NCBI RefSeq assembly: GCF_004403515.1
Contig: NZ_SOHH01000038.1
Coordinates: 1-36,781 of the forward strand
Direction of reading: 5' to 3'
From: Cryobacterium fucosi
GTDB lineage: Bacteria > Actinomycetota > Actinomycetes > Actinomycetales > Microbacteriaceae
DNA length: 36,781 nt
The notes under the pieces: model-generated
What the model was told of the DNA's origin: nothing
Seen by the model: only the letters and a program-made list of their open reading frames with translations
Databases searched by the model: none
In this document: positions 25,952 to 36,781 of the stretch, piece after piece
Numbering within the stretch: position 1 is the stretch's first letter
Layout of the letters: each line of letters begins with the position of its first letter
Made by a program: the position numbers and the translations under genes

Positions 25952-26749
25952 TCAGCCGGCAAGCTGGAGTCTCAAATCCTTGAGGCGGGTGGCGATGCTG
26001 CCGTCGATGACATCGTCGCCGATCTGCACGCGCACTCCGCCGACGAGCGACGGGTCAACGACCAGGTTGATCGTGAGCCTGCGCCCGTAACGCGCGGACA
26101 GGTTGGTACGCAGCCGATCGAGCTGGGCCGGCGCCAGCGACGACGCCGATGTGACGGTCGCGACCCTGGTGCCCGATTGGTCGGCCACCACGGATGCCGC
26201 GTAGCGCAACAATTCACCGATCCGGCGCCCGCGCGGCTGCTGCACGAGGTGCCGCACGATCACGAGGGTCTGGTCGGTCACCTTGCCGGTGAGGATGGCG
26301 TCGACGAGTCCGACCTTGGCCTGGGGCAAGCCGAGCTTGCTCGCGAGAGCCAGCTCGAGTTCCGCGTTCCCGGCGACGGTCGCACCGAACGAGAAGAGTT
26401 CGGCCTCGACCACTCCGGCAACGGCGGCCGAGGATGCGGCACAACGCAGGCCCAGGTCTTCGATCCCCGCGAGCAGGTCGGTGTGGCTCGACCAGCGCGC
26501 CGCGGTCACTGCCTGCAGCAGGTCGAGTGCGAAGGGCGTGACGGCGGGGCCGAACACCTTGGCGATGAGGACCGCCTTGGGTGCGGCATCCGCTGCCGGG
26601 TCGACGAGGGCCGACAGGAGCTGCGAGGACTCGCCGATCACCCGGCCCGCGCTGAGCAGGCTTTCCCCGGTCGCCAGATCGGCCGTGCCGCCGTGGGCGG
26701 CCAGTGCCGCTCGCGACGAGGCCAAAGCTTCTCTGGTGGCGCTTCCCAT
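25952..26749 (-). CDS. atpH: F1Fo ATP synthase delta subunit, long form
   Basis: A 265-residue peripheral-stalk subunit, longer than the ~177 residues of E. coli delta, as is common in actinobacteria. The conserved C-terminal block VVDPSLVGGVRVQIGDDVID followed by GSIATRLKDLRLQL is clear. It links the b subunits to the top of F1. The b subunit is a separate gene, so there is no b-delta fusion as in mycobacteria. Its ATG shares one base with the TAA of atpF (TAATG). Confidence 0.95.
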   Translation of the reverse strand: MGSATREALASSRAALAAHGGTADLATGESLLSAGRVIGESSQLLSALVDPAADAAPKAVLIAKVFGPAVTPFALDLLQAVTAARWSSHTDLLAGIEDLGLRCAASSAAVAGVVEAELFSFGATVAGNAELELALASKLGLPQAKVGLVDAILTGKVTDQTLVIVRHLVQQPRGRRIGELLRYAASVVADQSGTRVATVTSASSLAPAQLDRLRTNLSARYGRRLTINLVVDPSLVGGVRVQIGDDVIDGSIATRLKDLRLQLAG

Positions 26750-27300
26750 TACTTAGCTGCTTTCTCCGAGGCCTCAAGGTCGGCCAGGAAACGGTCGACA
26801 ATGGCGCTGGCCTTCGCATCGTCGGTCAGGCTCTCGCCGATGACACCCGATGCAAGGTCGATGGCCAGGGTGCCGACTTCGGAGCGCAGGGACACGACGG
26901 CCGCCTGACGCTCTGCTTCGATCTGGACCTTGGCGCTCGCGGTGACGCGGGCGGCTTCGGCAACGGCCTGTTCCCGGTGCTCGGCGACGATCTTCTGGCC
27001 GTCCGCTCGGGCGACCTCGCGGATCTTGCCTGCCTCGGCGCGGGCGTCGGCAAGCTGGGCCGTGTACTGCTCGAGAGCGGCTTCGGCCTTTCGCTGGGCG
27101 TCGTCGGCCTTGGCGATGTTGCCTTCGATGGCTTCGGCGCGCTCGTCGAGGAGCTTCTGCATTCTCGGAAGCACGAGCTTCCAGAAGAAGAACAGAATGA
27201 CCACGAAAATGACCGACGACCAGACAATGTCGTAGATTTCCGGCAGGAGCGGGTTGCGGGCCTCGCCCTCCGCTGCAGCTGCAATCACTGCGTTAAACAT
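26749..27300 (-). CDS. atpF: F1Fo ATP synthase b subunit
   Basis: A 183-residue peripheral-stalk subunit with one transmembrane helix (about residues 25-42, IVWSSVIFVVILFFFWKL) followed by a long charged helix suited to a dimeric coiled coil (LLDERAEAIEGNIAKADDAQ and onward). Only one b gene is present, so a homodimer is expected. AGGAGG sits 4 nt before the ATG, one of the strongest ribosome sites in the window. Confidence 0.96.
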   Translation of the reverse strand: MFNAVIAAAAEGEARNPLLPEIYDIVWSSVIFVVILFFFWKLVLPRMQKLLDERAEAIEGNIAKADDAQRKAEAALEQYTAQLADARAEAGKIREVARADGQKIVAEHREQAVAEAARVTASAKVQIEAERQAAVVSLRSEVGTLAIDLASGVIGESLTDDAKASAIVDRFLADLEASEKAAK

Positions 27301-27329
27301 CGTGCCTCCTGACTAGAGAGAAAAGAGGA

Positions 27330-27611
<282 letters not shown>

Positions 27612-28400
27612 TTAGTGTTCCTCAGCCAGCGCGAGCTGGATGTAGACAGCGGTGAGCAGGGCGAAAATGTAAGCCTGGAGGAGGGCGATCAGCACTTCGA
27701 AGAGCGTGAACGCGAACCCGAAGACAAGGGTGCCGGCTCCGAAGAGCTTGAAGCCGCCGTCTGCGGTGAAAAAGAAGAACTGGGTGGCGCTGAAGAAGAG
27801 CACCAGAAGGAGGTGGCCGACGATCATGTTCATCAGCAGTCGCAGGGTCAGTGTGACCGGGCGGACCAGGAAGGTCGAGATGAACTCGATCGGGGTCACG
27901 ATGATGTACAGGAATGGGGGCACGCCTGGGGGGAAGAGGGCGTTGCGGAAGAAGTTGCCCGGGTTCTTCTTGACGCCGGCGTAGATGAACGCGACGTAGG
28001 CGATGACGGCGAGCACGAGCGGCACGCCGATCACGCTGGTTCCGGCGATGTTCAGGAACGGCAGCGGGCCGGTGATGTTCAGGAACAGCACCATGAAGAA
28101 GATCGTCGTGATCAACGGCAGGAATCGCTTGCCGTCCTTCTTGCCGAGGATGTCTTCGGCGATGTTGACCCGGGCGAAGTTGAGCCCCAGTTCCACGATG
28201 CTCTGGAAGCGAGTCGGGATGACCTGCATCCGGCGGGTGCCGAGCCAGAAGACGAGCAGCAGCACGGCCACCGCGAGAAAGCGGATGAGCATGATGCGGT
28301 TGATTTCGAACGGTGAGCCCGCGAAGAGAATAGCTTCAGGGAAGAATTCGTTGATCGACGGACCCTTGAACTGGCCGTCCTCGGTGGCAGACGGGAGCAT
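27612..28400 (-). CDS. atpB: F1Fo ATP synthase a subunit
   Basis: A 262-residue polytopic subunit forming the proton half-channels. The essential arginine lies in VTLTLRLLMNMIVGH, and the C-terminal helix FEVLIALLQAYIFALL is typical. NEFFPEAILFAG is the usual actinobacterial N-terminal block. ATG 28400 has no ribosome site near it. The only good one, AGGAG (28431-28435), is 6 nt before an in-frame CTG at 28424, so translation may begin there and add eight residues. Confidence 0.95.
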   Translation of the reverse strand: MLPSATEDGQFKGPSINEFFPEAILFAGSPFEINRIMLIRFLAVAVLLLVFWLGTRRMQVIPTRFQSIVELGLNFARVNIAEDILGKKDGKRFLPLITTIFFMVLFLNITGPLPFLNIAGTSVIGVPLVLAVIAYVAFIYAGVKKNPGNFFRNALFPPGVPPFLYIIVTPIEFISTFLVRPVTLTLRLLMNMIVGHLLLVLFFSATQFFFFTADGGFKLFGAGTLVFGFAFTLFEVLIALLQAYIFALLTAVYIQLALAEEH

Positions 28401-28575
28401 CAGGCTTACGGCGGTTTCTAGCAGCGCTTTCTCCTGGTTCGGGGCGGGGAGCTCTGCTCTCGCGATGACGAATAGTGGGCTGGGCTGCCCGGCACGAAGG
28501 CACGAGCAACGCGGGGCGAACCGGTCATTACCCTACCAAGGAATGGGCCCGGCGGGCGAATCGTGAAGTGACATT

Positions 28576-29049
28576 TCAGTCCTCGGTGGACGCGCCGGGC
28601 AGGGTCACGTCGCTCACATAGCTCATCCGGCTCTTCAGAACCACGATCGCGTCGACGACGAGGGAACCGATCACCCCGGCGATGATGCTGAGGAACAGCA
28701 CCACGGGCTGGATCCAGGGCTGATCCTTGAGCAGCACCACGAGCACGAGGAAGACGACGAACTTCACCAGCCAGCCCCCGAGGACGATCGCGAAGAACGC
28801 GCCGATGGCCCCCTGGCTGCCGGCGAAGCGGTTGGCGAGCAGGATGCTGCCGGCCGTGATGCCCATGAAGACCACGGACATCCCGGTGCCGATCAGGGCG
28901 CTCACGACACCGGTGCCGCCGGCGACGAGACCGCCGACCACGGCCCCGACCACGCCGATGCCGCCGGCGAGGAACCCGCCGAGCACGAGGATGCGCCGGA
29001 AAACGGGGACCGAGGTCGGCTGGGTGGACCGGGGCGGCGTGATGCTCAT
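28576..29049 (-). CDS. AtpI-like membrane protein
   Basis: A 157-residue protein with about four hydrophobic helices and a long Gly/Val-rich first segment. It matches by position and size the small membrane protein preceding atpB in actinobacteria (AtpI-like), which in other bacteria helps c-ring assembly. Sequence similarity to AtpI itself is weak by eye. Its ATG overlaps the stop of the WecA-like gene by 4 nt (ATGA). A 150-175-nt gap to atpB holds no gene, and I found no convincing promoter there. Confidence 0.75.
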   Translation of the reverse strand: MSITPPRSTQPTSVPVFRRILVLGGFLAGGIGVVGAVVGGLVAGGTGVVSALIGTGMSVVFMGITAGSILLANRFAGSQGAIGAFFAIVLGGWLVKFVVFLVLVVLLKDQPWIQPVVLFLSIIAGVIGSLVVDAIVVLKSRMSYVSDVTLPGASTED

Positions 29050-30262
29050 GCGTTCTCCTCTGCCGTGGCCGACGCCTCGTCGAGAGGGTCCAGCCTGGCG
29101 ATTTCGGGTTGGTCGATCGGGCGGGCGAGCTGGCTGGCGGCCTCGACGGCCTTGCGGCGGCTCAGCGGCGCGAGCGTCACCAGCGCGCACACGATCAGTG
29201 CGACGACCAGGAAGATCGTGGCGTACCAGGTCGGCAGCCCGAAGTAGACGGGCAGCACGAAGTAGAGCAGGCAGCCGACGGCCGCGGCCGCGGTCCAGCC
29301 GTAGAAGATGAGCACGGCGTGGAGGTGGGAGTGGCCCATGTCCAGGAGGCGGTGATGCAGGTGCTTGCGGTCGGCGCTGAACGGTGACTTGCCTGCCCGC
29401 ACCCGGCGGAACACGGCCAGCCCGAAGTCGAGCAGCGGGATGATCAGGATCGCGACCGGCAGGATGATCGGGATGAACGCGGGGAAAAGCTGGGACCGGT
29501 TCACGGCGGTCGGGTCGACCTGGCCGGTGATGGCGATCGCGGAGGTCGCCATCAGCAGGCCGACCAGGAGAGCCCCGGCGTCGCCCATGAAGAGCTTCGC
29601 CGGGCGCCAGTTCAGCGGCAGGAAGCCGAGGCAGGCGCCGACGAGGATGGCCGCGATCAGCGAGGCCAGGTTGAAGTAGTTGCTCGGGGAGGTGTCCCGC
29701 ACGAGGAGGTAGCTGTAGAGGAAGAACACGCCGTTGGCGATGAGGGCCACCCCGGCGACCAGCCCGTCGAGACCGTCGATGAAGTTGATCATGTTCATCA
29801 CGATCACGATCGTGATCACCGTGATCAGGATCGACATCCAGGACGACCCGACGGTGAGGCCGCCGATCGGCAGCGACAACACCTGCACCCCCTGCCAGGC
29901 CACCAGGCCGGCGGCGATGAACTGCCCGGCCAGCTTGGTCATCCAGTCCAGGTCCCAGAGGTCGTCGGCCACACCGAGCAGCACGATCAGGAGGGCCGCC
30001 CCGAGGATCGCGAGGATCTGCTGGGGGTCGGAGAAGATCAGCCGGAGCGGTGCGAACTGCCCCGCGATCAGGTACGAGACGCCGAAGGCCGCGACGACGC
30101 CGACGAAGATGGCGATCCCGCCGAGCCGGGGCGTCGGGCGGGTGTGCACATCGCGGTCCCGGATCTTCGGGTAGAGCCGGTAGCGGTGGCTGAGCCGGAG
30201 CACGACGAAGGAGCATCCGAAGGTGACGATGGCGGAGACGAAGGCCAGGATGACGAATATGG

Positions 30263-30266
<4 letters not shown>
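29046..30266 (-). CDS. wecA: WecA/TagO-type undecaprenyl-phosphate sugar-1-P transferase
   Basis: A 406-residue polytopic enzyme of the MraY/WecA superfamily that loads a sugar-1-phosphate from a UDP-sugar onto undecaprenyl phosphate, or decaprenyl phosphate in some actinobacteria. The expected motifs are present: ADDLWDLDW (metal-binding Asp pair), NMINFIDGLDGL, LFMGDAGALL and the HxxHHR block KHLHHRLLDMGH. The cytoplasmic tail is charged. It starts envelope glycan linkage or arabinogalactan-like polymers. It overlaps sua5 by 4 nt upstream and the atpI-like gene by 4 nt downstream, an arrangement known across actinobacteria. Confidence 0.92.
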
Positions 30267-31057
<791 letters not shown>

Positions 31058-31214
31058 TTCGACCGATTCTAGCGCAGCCGCCCTCCCGAGGGCTGGCAGC
31101 CCGCCCTGTCCGCCCTCGCCCGGCATCCGCCGAACCAGGTGTGCGGCCGCCATTGCGACGCCGCGGAATCAGTCGGTTGACGTCGTCTGATTCGATCCAT
31201 CGCTTCCGCCGTGG

Positions 31215-31277
31215 CGGAGATTTTCGCGACACACCGACCCTGCGGGCGGCGCTCGCGGCGTGTTGCGAAAATCTCCG
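31215..31277. repeat. Long inverted repeat, 22-bp stem
   Basis: The arms 31215-31236 and 31256-31277 are complementary over 22 positions except for two that are wobble or mismatch depending on strand. The core is GGAGATTTTCGC. The loop is 19 nt. Confidence 0.8.
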
Positions 31278-31354
31278 GCTGTGCGACGCTGTGGGCGCCC
31301 AGGCGGAAGCCCGGCGCCGCATCCGTCTCCCACCCGGGCTGCCCGCCCGCCGAC

Positions 31355-31451
31355 GTGGCTAATTCAGGAGATTTCCCGCGGAGGCTCCGCCAACTCCGCG
31401 GACCAGTGCGGCCCGCTCGGGAACCCCGGACGGATCTCCTGAGTTGGCCAC
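31355..31451. repeat. Compound inverted repeat with inner hairpin
   Basis: The outer arms 31355-31373 and 31433-31451 pair over 19 positions, with three G-T wobbles on the plus strand. Inside lies a perfect 8-bp hairpin CCGCGGAG/CTCCGCGG (31376-31383 with 31394-31401). The result is a branched fold about 97 nt long. Confidence 0.75.
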
Positions 31452-31521
31452 GGATGCGTCGGCCACCGTCGCTGGCTTGGGCCCCGTCGATGAGCGGCGC
31501 GGCCGTCCTCCCGCGCGGCGG

Positions 31522-32454
31522 TCAGTGGGGCGCGGCAGGGGCGAGGGCGGCAGGTGTGAGGGAGGCAGGGGCGAGGGCGGTGGTCGCGCGGTCGCGCGTG
31601 GTGTAGTCGCGGTGGGTGGCCGGGGAACGCCAGCCGTCGGCGCCGAGGAGCGCCCTGATCTCCGTCCCCTGCAACTCGCCGTGCTCGATCACGAGTACCC
31701 CGCCGGGCCGGAGCAGGCGCAGCGCGGTGCGGGAGACGCGGCGCACCACGTCGAGACCGTCCGGCCCGCCGAACAGGGCGTGGGCCGGGTCGAAGAGGCG
31801 CACCTCCGGGTCGCGCGGGATCGCGTCGGCCGGGATGTACGGCGGGTTGGAGATGACAACGGCGACCATGCCGTCGAGCTCGGCGAAGGCGTCGGCCAGG
31901 TCTCCGAAGACGAGGGTGGCATTGCCCGCTCCGACCTGGGCGAAGTTGCGGGTGGTCCACGGGAACGCCTCCGGCGAGTTCTCCACCGCGAAGACCCGCG
32001 CGTGCGGCACCTCGACGGCCATCGCCAGCGCGATGGCGCCACTGCCGGTGCCGAGGTCCACCGCGATCGGCTCCGGGTCGGGCATCGCCCGCAGCGCGTC
32101 GATCGCGAACTGGGCCACCTGTTCGGTCTCCGGCCGGGGCACGAAGACCCCGGGGCCGACCAGCAGTTCGATCCCGCGGAACGGCGCCCGGCCGGTGATG
32201 TGCTGGAGCGGTTCGCGCAACGCACGGCGCCGCACGAGCGCCAGGATGGCGGAGGCATCCGTCTCGGTCAGGCCGGTGCGCAGGATGCCGGCGGCCTGCA
32301 CCTGGCCGCGGCTCTGGCCGAGCACGTGTCCGATCAGCAGGTCGGCGTCGACGTGCGGGTCGCCGATACCGGCCCGGCCGAGTGTTTCGATCGCCCACTG
32401 CCGGATTTCGTCGACGGTGGCGGGAATGGAATGGTCGCTCGGCGGAGTTGTCAC
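31522..32454 (-). CDS. prmC: Release-factor glutamine methyltransferase
   Basis: A 310-residue SAM-dependent enzyme that methylates the Gln of the GGQ motif in peptide-release factors. The SAM site is DLGTGSGAIA (133-142) and the catalytic motif is NPPY (203-206). The N-terminal helical domain recognises the release factor. The last ~20 residues are a low-complexity Ala/Pro/Leu tail. GTG 32454 begins just before the conserved N-terminal helices; the frame upstream runs antisense through cysK/cysE and is spurious. Its partner substrate gene prfA lies nearby but is separated by cysK-cysE. Confidence 0.93.
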   Translation of the reverse strand: MTTPPSDHSIPATVDEIRQWAIETLGRAGIGDPHVDADLLIGHVLGQSRGQVQAAGILRTGLTETDASAILALVRRRALREPLQHITGRAPFRGIELLVGPGVFVPRPETEQVAQFAIDALRAMPDPEPIAVDLGTGSGAIALAMAVEVPHARVFAVENSPEAFPWTTRNFAQVGAGNATLVFGDLADAFAELDGMVAVVISNPPYIPADAIPRDPEVRLFDPAHALFGGPDGLDVVRRVSRTALRLLRPGGVLVIEHGELQGTEIRALLGADGWRSPATHRDYTTRDRATTALAPASLTPAALAPAAPH

Positions 32455-32496
32455 TCTTTGGAATGTAATGCACTCGCACGCCCAATGCCGTGGCCG

Positions 32497-32502
32497 TAGG
32501 CT
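32497..32502 (+). promoter_or_regulatory. Possible -10 of cysK
   Basis: TAGGCT lies 36 nt before the cysK ATG in the divergent prmC/cysK gap. No good -35 was found, so this is a weak call. Confidence 0.3.
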
Positions 32503-32538
32503 AGGCGAGGTCCCAGACCCCGATTGAAAGGCTCCCCG

Positions 32539-33477
32539 ATGCCCGCAAAGATCCACTCCGACATTACCGCTGCTGTTGGCGGGACGCCGCTGGTCAAGCT
32601 GAACCGCCTCACCGTCGGCCTCGACGCGACCGTGCTGGTGAAGCTCGAATTCTACAATCCCTCGGGCAGTGTGAAGGACCGGATCGGGATCGCGATCGTC
32701 GACGCGGCCGAGGCCTCGGGAGAGCTGGCCCCCGGCGGAACCATCGTCGAAGGCACCAGCGGCAACACCGGCATCGCCCTCGCGATGGTCGGCGCGGCCC
32801 GCGGCTACAAGGTCATCCTGGCCATGCCGGACACCATGAGCAAGGAGCGTCGCCTGCTGCTCCGCGCCTACGGCGCCGAGATCGTGCTGACCCCCGGCGC
32901 CGAGGGCATGCGCGGCGCCGTCACGAAGGCGGAGGAAATCGCCGCGAACACGCCGGGCGCCGTCCTCGCCCGCCAGTTCGACAACCCCGCCAACCCCGCC
33001 ATCCACCGCGCGACCACCGGCGTGGAGATCTGGGACGACACCGACGGCGCCGTCGACATCCTCGTCGCGGGCATCGGGACCGGCGGCACCATCACGGGCG
33101 CCGGACAACTGCTCAAGGAGCGCAAGAGCTCCGTGCGGGTGATCGCCGTCGAACCGATCGACTCCCCCATCCTCACCGGCGGCAAGCCTGGCCCGCACAA
33201 GATCCAGGGCATCGGCCCCAACTTCGTGCCCGCGGTCCTCGACACCCACGTCTACGACGAGGTGACGGATGTGACCCTCGCCGACTCGCTCGCCACGGCA
33301 CGCAGCCTCGCCACCGACGAGGGCATCCTCTCCGGCATCTCCGGCGGATCGGCGGTCTGGGCCGCGATCGAACAGGCGAAGCGGCCGGAGAACGCCGGCA
33401 AGGTCATCGTGGCGATCCTGCCGAGCTTCGGCGAACGGTACCTCTCCACCGTTCTCTACGAAGACCTGCTGGACTAG
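32539..33477 (+). CDS. cysK: O-acetylserine sulfhydrylase (cysteine synthase A)
   Basis: A 312-residue PLP enzyme making cysteine from O-acetylserine and sulfide. The PLP lysine is Lys46 in [11 protein letters not shown], the phosphate/substrate loop is [10 protein letters not shown] (71-80), and GTGGTITG is the PLP phosphate-binding Gly-rich loop. ATG 32539 is preceded by GAAAGG at proper spacing. It is followed after 30 nt by cysE, whose product supplies O-acetylserine; the two proteins form the cysteine synthase complex in many bacteria. Confidence 0.96.
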   Translation: MPAKIHSDITAAVGGTPLVKLNRLTVGLDATVLVKLEFYNPSGSVKDRIGIAIVDAAEASGELAPGGTIVEGTSGNTGIALAMVGAARGYKVILAMPDTMSKERRLLLRAYGAEIVLTPGAEGMRGAVTKAEEIAANTPGAVLARQFDNPANPAIHRATTGVEIWDDTDGAVDILVAGIGTGGTITGAGQLLKERKSSVRVIAVEPIDSPILTGGKPGPHKIQGIGPNFVPAVLDTHVYDEVTDVTLADSLATARSLATDEGILSGISGGSAVWAAIEQAKRPENAGKVIVAILPSFGERYLSTVLYEDLLD

Positions 33478-33507
33478 GCCGGGAAACAGGGCAGGCCGAA
33501 GCCGACA

Positions 33508-34086
33508 ATGGGCGTCATCTCCACCATCCGCGAGGACATTGCGATGGCGCGCGCCCACGACCCGGCCGCGCGCAGCAACATCGAGGTCTTCCTCGCCTAC
33601 AGCGGCCTGCACGCGGTCTGGTCGTACCGTCTCTCGCACCGGCTCTGGACGTCGGGCCTCCGGCTGCCTGCCCGGCTGGTTTCCCAATTCACCCGGTTTT
33701 TGACGGGGATTGAGATCCACCCGGGCGCCACGATCGGCCGACGCCTGTTCATCGACCACGGCATGGGCGTCGTGATCGGCGAGACGGCCGAAATCGGCGA
33801 CGACGTCATGCTCTACCACGGTGTCACCCTCGGCGGAAAGACCCGCCACGGCGTGGTGCGCGGCGAGAAACGCCATCCGACCCTGCGGGACGGCGTGACC
33901 GTCGGCGCCGGCGCGAAGATCCTGGGGCCCGTCACGATCGGGGCATGGAGCACGATCGGCGCCAACGCCGTCGTCACGAAGGATGCCCCGGCCAAGTCGC
34001 TGCTCCTGGGCATCCCCGCAGTGATCCAACACGTCAAAACGGAAACGATCGAGGCCGCCCGCGGCCTCCCCCTCACCGGCGACTGA
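33508..34086 (+). CDS. cysE: Serine O-acetyltransferase
   Basis: A 192-residue enzyme acetylating serine with acetyl-CoA, the first step of cysteine synthesis. The left-handed beta-helix hexapeptide repeats are clear ([20 protein letters not shown], then [20 protein letters not shown]), with the catalytic His in DHGMG. It is the short form of the family, as in other Gram-positives. The C-terminus does not end in the Ile that E. coli CysE uses to dock into CysK (it ends in LTGD), so formation of a cysteine synthase complex is uncertain. Confidence 0.95.
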   Translation: MGVISTIREDIAMARAHDPAARSNIEVFLAYSGLHAVWSYRLSHRLWTSGLRLPARLVSQFTRFLTGIEIHPGATIGRRLFIDHGMGVVIGETAEIGDDVMLYHGVTLGGKTRHGVVRGEKRHPTLRDGVTVGAGAKILGPVTIGAWSTIGANAVVTKDAPAKSLLLGIPAVIQHVKTETIEAARGLPLTGD

Positions 34087-34115
34087 GCCGCCCCACGGCA
34101 TCCCTCGCCGAGATA

Positions 34116-34169
34116 GACCTTTCCGGTCGAGGTCGACCCGCGCACCGGGCGACCTCGACCGGAAGGGTC
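34116..34169. terminator. Bidirectional terminator hairpin
   Basis: Arms 34116-34135 and 34150-34169 form a 20-bp stem with one G-T position and a 14-nt loop. The core is CCGGTCGAGGTCG. It sits between the convergent cysE and prfA stops. There is no long T-tract, as usual in high-GC genomes. Confidence 0.7.
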
Positions 34170-34184
34170 GAACTCGAGGGGCTG

Positions 34185-35263
34185 CTAGTCGTGGTCGCCG
34201 ATCTCGGCCAGGCGGGTTGCCTCGTCGGCGGTGATGCAGGAGTCGATCACGGCGTCGAGGGCGCCGTTCATGACGGTGTCCAGGTTGTAGGCCTTGTAGC
34301 CGGTGCGATGGTCGGCGATCCGGTTCTCCGGGAAGTTATAGGTGCGGATGCGCTCGGACCGGTCCATGGTGCGGATCTGGCCCTTGCGCACGAGCGACGC
34401 GGCCGCGTCGATCTCTTCCTGCTGGCGGGCGAGCACCCGGGCGCGCAGCACTCGCATGCCCGCTTCCTTGTTCTGGAGCTGGCTCTTCTCGTTCTGCATG
34501 GCCACGACGATGCCGGTCGGGAGGTGGGTGATCCGCACGGCGGAGTCGGTGGTGTTGACCGACTGCCCTCCGGGCCCACTGGACCGGTACACGTCGATCT
34601 TGAGGTCGTTGGCGTTGATCTCGACTTCTTCGGGCTCGTCAACCTCGGGGAAGACCAGCACGCCGGCCGCCGAGGTGTGGATGCGGCCCTGGGACTCGGT
34701 CGCGGGCACACGCTGAACGCGGTGCACTCCACCCTCGTACTTCAGGTGCGCCCAGACGCCCTCGGCGGGGTCGCTCGACGAGCCCTTGATCGCAAGCTGG
34801 ATGTCCTTGATCCCGCCGAGGTCGCTCGTGGTCTGCTCGATGATCTCGGTCTTCCAGCGCTTCGACTCGGCGTAGTGCAGGTACATCCGGAGCAGGTCGG
34901 CGGCGAACAGCGCGGACTCCGCACCGCCCTCCCCCATCTTGATCTCCATGATCACGTCGCGCGCGTCGAGCGGGTCGCGTGGGATCAGCAGGCGCCGCAG
35001 CTTTTCGGCCGCGGTTTCCAGCTGTTCCGTCAACCCGGGGATCTCCGCGGCGAAGTCGGCGTCTTCGTCGGCGAGTTCTTGGGCGGCCTCGAGGTTGTCG
35101 CCAATCTCCTTCCACTCGTTCCAGGCCGCGATGATGCGGCTGAGCTCGGCGTAGCGCCGGTTCACCTTCTTCGAGCGGGCCGGATTCGCGTGCAGTTCCG
35201 GATCCGCCAGCTGGGACTGCAGCTCATCGTGCTCAGCCAGCAGAGTCAGAACGGACTCGAACA

Positions 35264-35264
<1 letters not shown>
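34185..35264 (-). CDS. prfA: Peptide chain release factor 1
   Basis: A 359-residue class-I release factor reading UAA and UAG. The stop-codon-reading motif is PAT (187-189, [10 protein letters not shown]), which marks RF1 rather than RF2. The catalytic GGQ is at 232-234 in [14 protein letters not shown], the target of PrmC. Its ATG shares one base with the TGA stop of rho (TGATG), so translation of the two is likely coupled. Confidence 0.97.

Positions 35265-36781
<1,517 letters not shown>

Larger units (their letters stand above)
31058..31521. other. Hairpin-rich spacer between prmC and sua5
   Basis: This 464-nt gap between two minus-strand genes contains no plausible protein. It carries three inverted repeats: a 7-bp stem GAATCAG/CTGATTC (31166-31193), a 22-bp stem (31215-31277) and a compound structure (31355-31451). 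The last two are listed separately. Confidence 0.75.

Noticed and set aside
31522-34101. A single 859-codon minus-strand gene covering prmC and the cysK/cysE region
   Set aside because: Only the last 310 codons look like protein (PrmC). The rest is antisense to two clear cysteine-synthesis genes.

Overview
The window is high-GC Gram-positive DNA. Gene content, the order rho-prfA-prmC-sua5-wecA-atpI-atpBEFHAGDC, frequent 1-4 nt gene overlaps, GTG/TTG starts and the GGTTTCGACAGGCTCAACCA-type intergenic repeats point to an actinobacterium, most likely a Microbacteriaceae member. The family call is inference; no rRNA or tRNA gene was seen to fix it. The window opens inside a lipoprotein gene and ends inside rho, in a perfect hexanucleotide repeat.

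Left part (1-9250): the 3' part of a LysM lipoprotein gene, a REP-like repeat cluster, a Gfo/Idh/MocA oxidoreductase, a Ski2-like DEAD/DEAH helicase, and a tightly overlapped three-gene operon. That operon encodes a processive family-2 glycosyltransferase, a single-pass HlyD/Alg44-like protein and a GH81 endo-beta-1,3-glucanase-like lipoprotein. It looks like a compact beta-glucan (curdlan-like) synthesis, export and trimming system, and is the most novel-looking locus here.

Middle (9251-21430): a polytopic molybdopterin oxidoreductase with an internal twin-arginine motif, a TraR/DksA-type protein lacking one zinc cysteine, and a TetR-controlled heterodimeric ABC exporter whose two ATPase domains are complementary in their degenerate motifs. 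These are followed by an aldo/keto reductase, an AlaDH/PNT-like opine-type dehydrogenase, an ogt-tag alkylation-repair pair, malate dehydrogenase and YaaA.

Right part (21435-36781, mostly minus strand): the complete F1Fo ATP synthase operon, preceded by atpI-like, wecA-like, sua5 and prmC genes, then prfA and rho. A cysK-cysE cysteine-synthesis pair on the plus strand interrupts this block between prmC and prfA. A repeat cluster sits inside the atp operon between atpA and atpG, and a 464-nt hairpin-rich spacer lies between prmC and sua5.

Two themes cross the window. At least six genes have a TAnnnT -10 hexamer exactly 6 nt before the start codon, which implies leaderless mRNAs. Three genes carry in-frame hexanucleotide repeats that encode dipeptide tracts (TP in the LysM lipoprotein, EP in Sua5, NQ in Rho).
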